Source of the DNA: CAYWEP01 sp964457405
GTDB taxonomy: Bacteria; Patescibacteriota; Microgenomatia; Levybacterales; UBA12049
Direction: 5' to 3'
Assembly (NCBI GenBank): GCA_964457405.1
Contig: CAYWEP010000012.1
Span: forward strand, 1-22,027
Length of the DNA: 22,027 nt
In this document: in pieces, positions 12,362-19,724 of the stretch
How the letters are laid out: each line of letters opens with the position of its first letter
How positions within the stretch are numbered: the first letter of the stretch is position 1
The notes under the pieces: generated by a model
Told to the model about the DNA's origin: nothing
The model's input: only the letters and a program-made list of their open reading frames with translations
The model's database searches: none
Translations under genes and position numbers: made by a program

Positions 12362-12407
12362 AAAAAGCCCTGCCCAACCGACTAAAAGTCGAAAAGCAGG
12401 GCTTTTT
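12362..12407. terminator. Strong, probably bidirectional terminator
   Basis: AAAAAGCCCTGC (12362-12373) and GCAGGGCTTTTT (12396-12407) pair over 12 bases, with an inner hairpin CGACT-AAA-AGTCG (12379-12391). A-run and T-run on the two sides let it work in both directions. It ends the two-repeat gene. Confidence 0.88.
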
Positions 12408-12412
12408 ATTGG

Positions 12413-12440
12413 TTGCATTATTTGACAGAATGTGTATACT
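12413..12440 (+). promoter_or_regulatory. Promoter of the small basic secreted protein (leaderless)
   Basis: TTGCAT (12413-12418), a 16-base spacer and TATACT (12435-12440). The ATG at 12450 comes 9 bases after the -10 box. This excludes the in-frame GTG at 12432, which lies upstream of the expected transcript start. Confidence 0.6.
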
Positions 12441-12449
12441 ATTTTTGGC

Positions 12450-12884
12450 ATGAGCAAAACTGCTCGGATTGTCATATCAATCTCAACTATAACCGCACTG
12501 CTTTTATACCTTCTTCCTACGACATTGGCAAAGGTGAGCGTGAATATTTCAAATAATGGCGAAGGAAGCAAAACGAGCGTTGAAGTTAATCAGAATGGAG
12601 AGAAAAAGGTGTTTGAATCAAACGATGGGGAAGTGCACTATGAGTCTCCTGATGGTAATACAAAAGTAGATATCAGCAATAAATCAGGCACAAGTGTCAA
12701 TGTGAGCGCAGACGGCGGTAATGTTGCAGTGTCGGCAAAAGACGGGAAAGCGAAGAAAAATAAAAAAAACAGGAGTAAAAAGAAAGAGAGAAAAAGAGGG
12801 AAAAAGCTGCGGAATGAAACCAGCACTGTAAAGGATATGCATTTCTCGCTTGCAGAATTTCTCCTTGGCCTCTGGCCATTCTAA
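12450..12884 (+). CDS. Small basic secreted protein, unknown function
   Basis: The 144 residues begin with a signal peptide (about 1-27, ending TTLAK). A Ser/Asn/Gly/Val region (28-90) resembles the neighbour's style: VSVNISNNGEGSKTSVEV and NVSADGGNVAVSAKDG. A very basic stretch (about 92-121, alternating Lys/Arg/Asn) comes next, and a short hydrophobic end FSLAEFLLGLWPF. The basic part could bind wall polymers, nucleic acid or the membrane surface. The first part looks like a short beta-repeat domain. I do not recognise the family. The stop overlaps the convergent sortase stop by 4 bases (12881-12884). The ATG at 12450 is preferred because of the promoter position. Confidence 0.7.
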   Translation: MSKTARIVISISTITALLLYLLPTTLAKVSVNISNNGEGSKTSVEVNQNGEKKVFESNDGEVHYESPDGNTKVDISNKSGTSVNVSADGGNVAVSAKDGKAKKNKKNRSKKKERKRGKKLRNETSTVKDMHFSLAEFLLGLWPF

Positions 12885-13453
12885 CCTCTGTCTTCTTTTA
12901 GCTTTGCAGTAACTACGAACCTCTGGGAGTCCAGAAATCCGCTGCACGTGTACAGCGTGAGCCGAGAATCTTCACTGGATTTCAGAATCTCAACCTGGCT
13001 TTTACTAACCGTTGTGGTATACGCGACGACAAACTCCCGAACCGATCCGTCGGTGAAGACAACAGTGATATCGTCTCCGGGCCTGATCTTTGCAAGACCG
13101 CCTAAAAGATTTGGCCAGTTATGTCCATAGAGAATGCTGTTGCCTTTTTCACCCGGAAGAGAAGAGGAAGAAAGGTAAGAAACACCGCTTGCGGACGTCT
13201 GCCACGTATCCTTTGATACGCTTGATGGGTAAATAGGGAGCGTTTTGTTAAGTGTGGGCAATGTGATTGCCAAAGGCTGTGTTTTTCCGGAATTTTGCCC
13301 TTCAGGGTGAACCTTCAGGGTGAACCCTTCGCGTTCCTGCACAAAGTCGGGAAAGCTTAGGTTGTTCGGATTTGTCCGTTCATAAATGAGGTATGCGCTT
13401 AGCAAAAGACAAGTGATACCAAAAGCTGTAAGAAACCCTGCCGCAACTCGCAT
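12881..13453 (-). CDS. Sortase (class D/E-like)
   Basis: This 190-residue protein has an N-terminal membrane segment (about 5-24) and a sortase domain. The catalytic residues are H111 in ILYGHNW, C170 in LTLYTCSGFL and R178 in SQRFVV. Sortases cut a sorting signal after Thr and attach the protein to the cell surface. The gene directly before it in the operon, only 5 bases away, encodes a protein with a sorting-like C-terminus, so it is probably the substrate. The sequence at residues about 43-51 contains two copies of a 13-bp repeat. Loss or gain of one copy would shift the frame before the catalytic domain. No ribosome binding site precedes the ATG, so coupling to the upstream gene is likely. 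Confidence 0.9.
   Translation of the reverse strand: MRVAAGFLTAFGITCLLLSAYLIYERTNPNNLSFPDFVQEREGFTLKVHPEGQNSGKTQPLAITLPTLNKTLPIYPSSVSKDTWQTSASGVSYLSSSSLPGEKGNSILYGHNWPNLLGGLAKIRPGDDITVVFTDGSVREFVVAYTTTVSKSQVEILKSSEDSRLTLYTCSGFLDSQRFVVTAKLKEDRG
13301..13326 (-). repeat. 13-bp tandem repeat inside the sortase gene
   Basis: TTCAGGGTGAACC (plus strand) occurs twice head to tail. As 13 is not a multiple of 3, a change of copy number would shift the reading frame. The unit resembles the AAGGTTCACC-type palindromes nearby. Confidence 0.8.
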
Positions 13454-13458
13454 ATCTT

Positions 13459-14019
13459 TTAACGCTTATTGAGCTTGAGGCCAAAGAAAAGGGACAAAAG
13501 ACCAATGCCGGTTACTGCAAGAAGTATTTTTATATTACCGGTTGATGCAAAACCCAATACTGCGTTTGTGGAAGCACCAAGAACGCTTCCTCCTGTACCA
13601 CCTGTCGCGCTTCCTGCGCAAGAATATGTGCTGTTATAGGAGAGATATGGACCCTCTTCAAGACCCCAATTCGCACCGTTTGGAACAAAGATCCAGCCTG
13701 CATCTTTGTATTGATTTATCTCTTCGTCCGAGAGGCCTGAAGCTTTTAACCAGTTGGTTTGAATGCCTGAGCCGTCAACGGCACAGAAACACTGGGTTAG
13801 TTTGTCTTTGGATACCTGATAGACCTTGTCACTTCCCTGATACGTTGCAGTACTACCAGGAATACCATGCGTGCCCGATGCATATTGGGATTTAACAGAT
13901 CCTTTAGGATTTGCACAGACAGGGAAGTCAGAAGGCTGTATTTGTGCAGCTTTAACCTGTGTCGGAGCCAACACAAAAAGGAAAAAGGCACCAAGAGATA
14001 AAACTATTTGCCTAAACAT
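13459..14019 (-). CDS. Exported protein with sortase-type C-terminal sorting signal
   Basis: The 186 residues start with a signal peptide (about 1-24, ending VKAA). The C-terminus has the three parts of a sorting signal: F157-A-S-T-G161, a hydrophobic segment (about 165-181) and the basic end KLNKR. The motif is closer to the LAXTG of class E sortases than to LPXTG. The mature part has four or more cysteines (PVCANP, CFCAVDG, STYSCAG) and a central region around WLKASGLSDEEINQYKDAGWIFVPNG that I cannot assign. A Gly/Ser-rich linker leads to the signal. The adjacent sortase gene, 5 bases downstream in the same operon, suggests a dedicated pair. A consensus-like promoter with repeated ATGTTATA sites precedes it. 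Confidence 0.75.
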   Translation of the reverse strand: MFRQIVLSLGAFFLFVLAPTQVKAAQIQPSDFPVCANPKGSVKSQYASGTHGIPGSTATYQGSDKVYQVSKDKLTQCFCAVDGSGIQTNWLKASGLSDEEINQYKDAGWIFVPNGANWGLEEGPYLSYNSTYSCAGSATGGTGGSVLGASTNAVLGFASTGNIKILLAVTGIGLLSLFFGLKLNKR

Positions 14020-14071
14020 ATGTTATAAGAAAATGTTATAGGATTATAACATATATAGACCTATAATGCAA
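14020..14071 (-). promoter_or_regulatory. Promoter with repeated ATGTTATA sites before the sortase operon
   Basis: On the minus strand TTGCAT (14071-14066), a 17-base spacer and TATAAT (14048-14043) form a good promoter, with a leader of about 17 bases. On the plus strand ATGTTATA stands at 14020-14027 and 14033-14040, and its inverse TATAACAT at 14045-14052, overlapping the -10 box. The last two form a palindrome with a 4-base centre. They could be an operator, or just an AT-rich region. Confidence 0.55.
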
Positions 14072-14072
14072 A

Positions 14073-15335
14073 TTACTGGGGAAATCGAAGAGAGTTCAAA
14101 GGTCGAGAGAGGAAATATTTCACATGATACCAAATATCTTTTTTCTTCGGTTCCAATACTATATCCGTATTATTCTTATCGATAGCGAGCTTTGTTCTCG
14201 CGTCAAAGTAGCCACTTGCCTGTATAGACACATTCGTTTGGCCCAAAAGAGGAAGATGGAGTGTACCTGATTTATCTGTGAAATACACTCGTCCCATATA
14301 CTCCACAGTCGCATGAAGCCCAATACCCAAAGGGTTTTCGACTCTAATAGCTATAAAAGTTGGTTTATAAAACATTGCCAGAGACGAGACAGCCAATCGC
14401 TGCCTACTATTCTCTCCCCACAGCGCGGTTGAGCCGCCGATATTGACCCAGTAATTCAACCCAACCAGCTCCGGAGCGGCAGTGATTTGTGATAACGCAT
14501 CTTTTAGCCAAAGAGCCTGCTCCTCTTCAGTCATCCGGCCGTGAATATTGGGAATCGGTGCTCCGAACTCCCCGAGCACCACCTTACCACCTGAAATCCT
14601 CGCGTACTCACGAATATCCTCTGCCAACTTATCAGGCGTCTTAACATAATGATCTACAACAACTATACCGCCGAGCTCCTTGGTGGTTTTCTTATCCATA
14701 ACTACTTCGGCAACGTCTCCATTCATAGAATGAAAATTCGCAGCGACTTTGAGATTTTTCTCTTTGAATATCCCGTCACTGATACGAGTTTCATCAATCA
14801 GGAATAATCTATGTCCCTCAACGTCACCTGTTCTCCTCGGGTCACCGGGGCCGCCATTCTCACACTCTGGGCAAGGTGAGAAAACATCGCCGTCTCGGAA
14901 AAGAGCGCTGTTTTTATTGAGAAAAGTTCTGAGTTTTTGTTTGTGTTCATCTCTTCCTATTTTTTTATAGCCAAACCACCCCTCCCAACCTGCAAAATTC
15001 CCGCGAAACCAGACCTTAAGCCCGTTCTGCCTTGCCGCCTGCACCCAGCGTGTCAGGTACGGAACAAATTCCTCGTCGTAAGGCGTACCGATCGCAACGT
15101 GCGTTGCGCCCGTCGCGGCAATCTCGCGCGTCATCTCAAACATCACCAGATCAAAAGTGGGATCATCTGCCTTGCTTCTGGCAGTATCCCGTGAGTGTTT
15201 CATCGTATCAATTGACTGCACCTGCCAGAGCCGAGCGTGCTGCTGCTCTTTAGGAAATTGTTTAGTTATGCGAAGTAGAAAAAAACCTAGAAAGGCTATA
15301 AGAATGATAGCGCCGATAATCAGTTTTGTTTTCAT
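14073..15335 (-). CDS. Membrane-anchored glycoside-hydrolase-like protein
   Basis: The start chosen is the ATG at 15335, directly followed by a membrane anchor (residues 4-21); a longer frame upstream would overlap the previous gene and lacks a signal. The 420-residue protein has features of a TIM-barrel glycosidase of the clan GH-A type. These are THVAIGTPY, GLKVWFRGNFAGWEGW (residues about 105-120), a candidate acid/base glutamate at E157 or E159 (CPECENG), IVVVDHY and a candidate nucleophile E256 in VLGEFGAPI. From about residue 345 a small beta domain follows (VYFTDKSGTLHLPLLG). No specific family is claimed. It is the last gene of the glycan operon, 13 bases after a GT-C gene, and could trim or remodel the glycan made by the operon. 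Confidence 0.6.
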   Translation of the reverse strand: MKTKLIIGAIILIAFLGFFLLRITKQFPKEQQHARLWQVQSIDTMKHSRDTARSKADDPTFDLVMFEMTREIAATGATHVAIGTPYDEEFVPYLTRWVQAARQNGLKVWFRGNFAGWEGWFGYKKIGRDEHKQKLRTFLNKNSALFRDGDVFSPCPECENGGPGDPRRTGDVEGHRLFLIDETRISDGIFKEKNLKVAANFHSMNGDVAEVVMDKKTTKELGGIVVVDHYVKTPDKLAEDIREYARISGGKVVLGEFGAPIPNIHGRMTEEEQALWLKDALSQITAAPELVGLNYWVNIGGSTALWGENSRQRLAVSSLAMFYKPTFIAIRVENPLGIGLHATVEYMGRVYFTDKSGTLHLPLLGQTNVSIQASGYFDARTKLAIDKNNTDIVLEPKKKDIWYHVKYFLSRPLNSLRFPQ

Positions 15336-15348
15336 AGTAATAAAGGAC

Positions 15349-16983
15349 CTATCTCTGTTTTGGCAACACGGGCTTGGTCTCAAGCTGAGAGACATACTCA
15401 GGCTTTATTTCATAGATGTCGGCAAACGGGAATGACTGGACCTTGTCATACTTGGCAAATCCTGTCGTTTTCTTAACTGACCGGAAAGTCAGATCATTGT
15501 CATCATTGGTACGCATGATAATCCAACGCGCCCAGCGATCAGGGCTTGTTGTCGCGCTCTCCCAGTATGTGCCGGTTCCCTCATGAATAAATTTCTTCAT
15601 CGGCAGCCCTGATGAAAAGATAATCGCATCGTGTGAAGCTGCTGAGATAAGCACAAATCCATCAGCGTTTTTGACATTCTCGCGCAACCAGCCAGATACC
15701 TCGCTCACATTTTTCTGACTTGATCCAACGCGCGCGTCATCAATCGTGACTGCATCCCCATTGGCAAAAGCAAAAAAAGTAGTCAAGAAAACGAGCCCTA
15801 TTACGACATATTTCAGCTCTTTTGCCCTATGGACAAGATATCCGATAAAAATGGCGATTGTTGGCATCATCATAATACCATAGCGTGCGTTAAACCATGT
15901 ACCGCCAGAAAACCCCTGAATAAAAAGCACGGAAAACCCCAAATAGAGCGCCAAAATGTTAAAAAAGAGTGGAGCGAGTAAGGCAAGGCTTGAGATCCGA
16001 ACACTTGCGGCAACCGTCTTATCTTTCAAAAAGACAATAAGACCGATAAGACCCAAAACCAACGAAAAAGCGTACGAATTATAGGCAAGTGCATAGAGAT
16101 ATACTTTCGTGGATAAGATAATATCATTTTTCGTAGCCAGAACCCCTGCTTGGTCAAGCTGTTCCTGCTGCGCATGAGCTGAGAATGGACCAAAAGCAAA
16201 ATAAAAAGCATCCTTGAATATCAGAAGGTTCCAGGCAAGCCAGAGAACGATACCGAATGCAGCGAGAGTGAGAAACACCAGGGTTGCTCCCTCGGCCATT
16301 CTAAATTTTCTCTTTCGCAGCGCGTGAACCATCACCAAAAGTGTTGCGACAAAAAGCAAAAACCATCCGTCATAGCGGATGAGTGTTGAGAGCATGACCC
16401 AGGCGGATGCCTTCATTAAGCTAAGGAGCTTGCCGTCTTTATGCCAGGCGACCAACTCATACGCAGCAGCAGTCATGGCCAAAATGAGCAACAGCTCTGT
16501 CATGGCGGTTGACTGAAGATACAAAATATTGATATTTGCGACAAAAACAAAGACACCAATCAGTCGTCCAAGTAACCCTACACCCAATTTTTTTAAGAAG
16601 AGGTAAATCAAAATCCCTGTTCCTAAAAATGACAGCATCGATTGAATCGCTCCCGCAAGCCCCGTATGCCACATGAAATCACTCCAGATTGTGGGCACCA
16701 TCAATAAATGGGGAAGAGGCAACCAGACCGATCCTATCTGCGCAAGACCTGGCTTAAGCCCTTCAACCACACGCCGGCCGATATCAAGATGTGACCTCGC
16801 ATCGTTGTACGCCAGACCAAGCCCATTGTCCAGGTAGTAAAGAAATGCAAATACCGAGATAGCGCTAAGGATCGCAATAAGAAAAAGAGTGGCATGCTTT
16901 TCAAAAAAGCCGACTATTCTTTTCAATCGTTCCGCGCTCATTGAGACAGAGAGAGTCAACGTGCGAAGAGAGAAACTTACCAT
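15349..16983 (-). CDS. GT-C (PMT/ArnT-like) membrane glycosyltransferase
   Basis: The 544-residue protein has about 11 hydrophobic segments. Its first large loop, GLGLAYNDARSHLDIGRRVVEG (read as two parts: GLGLAYND and ARSHLDIGRR, residues about 54-70), has the acidic D61 and H65 pattern of the GT39/GT83-like GT-C fold. GSVWLPLPHLL follows, and a small extracytoplasmic domain ends the protein. Such enzymes transfer a sugar from a lipid carrier to proteins or lipids on the outer face. Start and stop of the neighbours overlap by 7 bases (16977-16983). AAGGAG (16994-16989) lies 5 bases before the ATG, so translation is coupled to the previous gene. MSAERLKR (Met15) is an alternative start without such a site. 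Confidence 0.78.
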   Translation of the reverse strand: MVSFSLRTLTLSVSMSAERLKRIVGFFEKHATLFLIAILSAISVFAFLYYLDNGLGLAYNDARSHLDIGRRVVEGLKPGLAQIGSVWLPLPHLLMVPTIWSDFMWHTGLAGAIQSMLSFLGTGILIYLFLKKLGVGLLGRLIGVFVFVANINILYLQSTAMTELLLILAMTAAAYELVAWHKDGKLLSLMKASAWVMLSTLIRYDGWFLLFVATLLVMVHALRKRKFRMAEGATLVFLTLAAFGIVLWLAWNLLIFKDAFYFAFGPFSAHAQQEQLDQAGVLATKNDIILSTKVYLYALAYNSYAFSLVLGLIGLIVFLKDKTVAASVRISSLALLAPLFFNILALYLGFSVLFIQGFSGGTWFNARYGIMMMPTIAIFIGYLVHRAKELKYVVIGLVFLTTFFAFANGDAVTIDDARVGSSQKNVSEVSGWLRENVKNADGFVLISAASHDAIIFSSGLPMKKFIHEGTGTYWESATTSPDRWARWIIMRTNDDNDLTFRSVKKTTGFAKYDKVQSFPFADIYEIKPEYVSQLETKPVLPKQR

Positions 16984-18527
16984 ACTATCTCCTTTTTACG
17001 AATTGTTTCTATAATAAGTGCCGTACCCACGCTCCCTATCGCGCCAACGAGGAGAAGATAGAAAGTTCTTGCGTCAACGAATTTATAGGCAAATGTCTGA
17101 TAGACAAACGACTTGCTTCCGGTTGTTTCGAGGAATTGAAAATTCCTGTCAAAACTGTACTTTTCCTCTCTTCCTGACAACTTCTCCAGTCCCAAAACCT
17201 CAGCTTTGGGAGGATTTCTGCTTGAGGTTATCGCGCCAACGGTATTGATGCTGATAGAGTATACGAAAAGGAGGGTAAAAAGGGCTACAAACGATATTTT
17301 TCTACCCCATTTTGTTAATGCGATTGCAAGTAATATTGCGGAGACGGCATAGGTTGGGATAAGGTATCGGGAACCAAATGCCCATCCTCCGTACGGATCA
17401 CTCCAAAGAGAGTAAAGAACGAAGTTAACACCGATAATACCAGCCAGTATGGCAAGAATTTTTCTGTTTCTCCTGTAAAGGAAAAATGCTCCAACAATAC
17501 TCAAAAAGATAATGGGTGAGTACCACAGGATGCCGCGATCGCGATTGAGAAGATGAGTAGCCATGCCGTGAGCTAGGTTCCTGGTTTGGAAAAAGGCAAG
17601 TGATGACTTTTTCTGCTTGGTTGGGTCAAGAAGATGCTCCACGTCCTGAGTACCAGCATCCACTGGGGTCGTCGGGAGCCCATTCTCATCTATAGCTTTT
17701 GCAGAAGAGACCGTTCCTGAAAGTTGTAGTGGATTCTCATACGAGTTTGCATTAAACCAGAAGAAGAAAAGAAGTGGAGCCAAAACGGCGATGAGACTGA
17801 GAAGCCTGAGGAATGAAAACTGAATGTTGTAGCTAGCGAGGCGATTTGTAACCTGAAAAAAGCGAAGCCCGGCAGCGATGCCAATTGGCGCCATGAGAAA
17901 AAGATTAGGATAATCGACCGGAATCGAGAGAGCTATGAGAAACCAAATTAGCGCAAGCGACCAAACGTTGTTCCACTTGAGCAACAAGTATAAACTCGCA
18001 AGAATCAGAAACGTTGATATATGATGCTGGTAGAGTGTTACAGCGTACGCAAACGCTGGTGATGCAAATAAAAACGTAAATGCTCCAAGTGTTGCAGCAA
18101 TCAAACCAGCACCCAGTCGCAGGGCAATCGACCGAATAAGTAGCGTGTTGAGGAGCGCAAAGATACTAATTACTGCAAACGTGCCAACCTGCGAGGCTCC
18201 CAAGAGCTTTCCCAGAACATATCCTGGCATGACGATAAAAGAAACACCCGGTGCGAAAAGCGAGACATACTTACCATCTTTATACCCAACATCTGGTGTT
18301 GCGAACCGAGCGAGGGGAATAGAAAAAGTGAATGATCTGTCTTCAATAAGAGAATAGGTCAGAACAAACCTCCCACGCTCAGGGGAAAGTTCTAACGGCC
18401 CATTATCCTTCCAAACAAGACTATCTAGCATCGGGGCAGTCGGATTGCCGGGCAAACCACGCAAGCTCAATGCGAGAATGAGTAAGCAAAAGAGAGAAAA
18501 TAGTACTGTCAACGCTTTGTTTTTCAT
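16977..18527 (-). CDS. Multispanning membrane protein, GT-C-like
   Basis: The ATG at 18527 is preferred to the longer frame from 18605, because the previous gene stops one base before it (TAA-T-ATG) and MKNKALTVLFSLF begins a membrane segment. The 516-residue protein has about 11 hydrophobic segments. An extracytoplasmic first loop contains TYSLIEDRSFTFSIPLARFA, then DVGYKDGKYVSLFAPGVSF, a pattern I associate with uncharacterised GT-C-like proteins that often neighbour glycosyltransferases. No catalytic residue can be assigned with confidence; D and E residues of the first loop are candidates. Its position between a PP-loop ATPase and another GT-C gene suggests assembly or transfer of a surface glycan. 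It could also be a polymerase or flippase-like component. Confidence 0.6.
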   Translation of the reverse strand: MKNKALTVLFSLFCLLILALSLRGLPGNPTAPMLDSLVWKDNGPLELSPERGRFVLTYSLIEDRSFTFSIPLARFATPDVGYKDGKYVSLFAPGVSFIVMPGYVLGKLLGASQVGTFAVISIFALLNTLLIRSIALRLGAGLIAATLGAFTFLFASPAFAYAVTLYQHHISTFLILASLYLLLKWNNVWSLALIWFLIALSIPVDYPNLFLMAPIGIAAGLRFFQVTNRLASYNIQFSFLRLLSLIAVLAPLLFFFWFNANSYENPLQLSGTVSSAKAIDENGLPTTPVDAGTQDVEHLLDPTKQKKSSLAFFQTRNLAHGMATHLLNRDRGILWYSPIIFLSIVGAFFLYRRNRKILAILAGIIGVNFVLYSLWSDPYGGWAFGSRYLIPTYAVSAILLAIALTKWGRKISFVALFTLLFVYSISINTVGAITSSRNPPKAEVLGLEKLSGREEKYSFDRNFQFLETTGSKSFVYQTFAYKFVDARTFYLLLVGAIGSVGTALIIETIRKKEIVW

Positions 18528-18528
18528 A

Positions 18529-19713
18529 TTATGTAATGAAATCCCTTTGTGCCAAAAACCAATACAATCTGTTCCTGTTATATGTTTTGTCAAAATACCG
18601 TACAAAATCTCTGGAATTTCTATAGAGCCTTTGTCGCAATGTAGGAAATCTATTATTTTCTATACACTTTTCTAGCGCGAATCGAACGTCTGACCTATCA
18701 TTTTTAAGCTCCAGTACTTTTAATAGAGCAATAAAATATTTCAAGACGTATTCATCTACTCTAATACTCTCTAATTTGTCCAAGTCCAATTTCTTTTTGA
18801 ATGTCACACATTTTTCTAACGAGTCAGATACATATAGCGCAAGCATATTTCTGAAGCATTTCTCGCATTCACAACAGTTATATGCTTTCTTTTTATTTAC
18901 CCAGCAAACTCTCAGCGTCTGCATAACCAAAGGAAAGTTAGAAAGATAGGTAAGCTTGCTAATTTTTCCAGCATTGCAGCCAAAATGATGTGTCTTCATT
19001 GTTTCAGTTGACCATAAAACATCAAGTTCTGGACTCATGTAGTGATGAACGGCATTGTCATCAGTTTGTCCACATGACATATAAATTTCTCTGAACCCAT
19101 TTCTCAGAAAGAGTGACACGCTGGCAAGAGCAAATTCATGGGACATGTTCCAATCAAAATATTGTTCAAAAATCTCTCTAATATTCGTTTTTACCCTAAT
19201 AAGTTTTATCTTTTCTTTCTTTGCAATTTTTATAATATTTTTTTCTATGTTGTTATATAGCTTCGCATCTGCTACTTTAATATCGAATCCATGAACAAAG
19301 ATAAGTGCGTTTATTTTATTTTTGTTTTTAAGGTAGGTATAAAAAGAGTCTACTCCGCCTGAAAAAAAACACCCGACATTTTTAGGTTTTTTAAAATTTT
19401 TTGTAAGAATGTTAGCGCTTATTGAAACTCGATCAAATCCACAGTCCCAGCTTTTTAAAATATTCATGATTCCAGAAGTATTTGACATAAGAACTTTTGA
19501 AGTCGCACCGTCAATTTCAATATCCTCATTTTTTTTCATAGCTATAGGCATTGCCGCAGCCAAAAATGGACCAGCATCCGTTGTGCTAAATTCATTACAT
19601 TCCTTATCAACTTCAAAATAAATCGTATGTTGTTTTCCATTTTGTAAAATAATCTGCCCAGAAAGTACAAATTTATTACTCGTTTGAAAATGATGGATAT
19701 TTTTTATTTTCAT
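18529..19713 (-). CDS. PP-loop ATPase of a glycan cluster (QueC-like N-type)
   Basis: The 394-residue protein has the PP-loop signature SGGVDS at residues 118-123 (CFFSGGVDSFYTYL), the ATP-pyrophosphatase motif shared by QueC, GMP synthetase and asparagine synthetase. A cysteine group C270, C280-C281, C283 and C286 (CWVNKKKAYNCCECEKC) resembles the zinc site of QueC. SCGQTDDN (213-220) and GCNAGKISK (245-253) may also be part of the active site. The first 110 residues are a separate unassigned domain. Members of this superfamily adenylate a carboxylate or carbonyl so that nitrogen or sulfur can be added. The place directly after a pyruvyl transferase suggests amidation or similar modification of a glycan sugar, which is inference. 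The gene is AT-rich and has no clear ribosome binding site. Confidence 0.72.
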   Translation of the reverse strand: MKIKNIHHFQTSNKFVLSGQIILQNGKQHTIYFEVDKECNEFSTTDAGPFLAAAMPIAMKKNEDIEIDGATSKVLMSNTSGIMNILKSWDCGFDRVSISANILTKNFKKPKNVGCFFSGGVDSFYTYLKNKNKINALIFVHGFDIKVADAKLYNNIEKNIIKIAKKEKIKLIRVKTNIREIFEQYFDWNMSHEFALASVSLFLRNGFREIYMSCGQTDDNAVHHYMSPELDVLWSTETMKTHHFGCNAGKISKLTYLSNFPLVMQTLRVCWVNKKKAYNCCECEKCFRNMLALYVSDSLEKCVTFKKKLDLDKLESIRVDEYVLKYFIALLKVLELKNDRSDVRFALEKCIENNRFPTLRQRLYRNSRDFVRYFDKTYNRNRLYWFLAQRDFIT

Positions 19714-19724
19714 AGGATATATGT

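Noticed and set aside
12432..12449. GTG at 12432 as start of the small basic protein
   Set aside because: It lies upstream of the -10 box TATACT (12435-12440) and so would not be transcribed. The ATG at 12450 begins the signal peptide.
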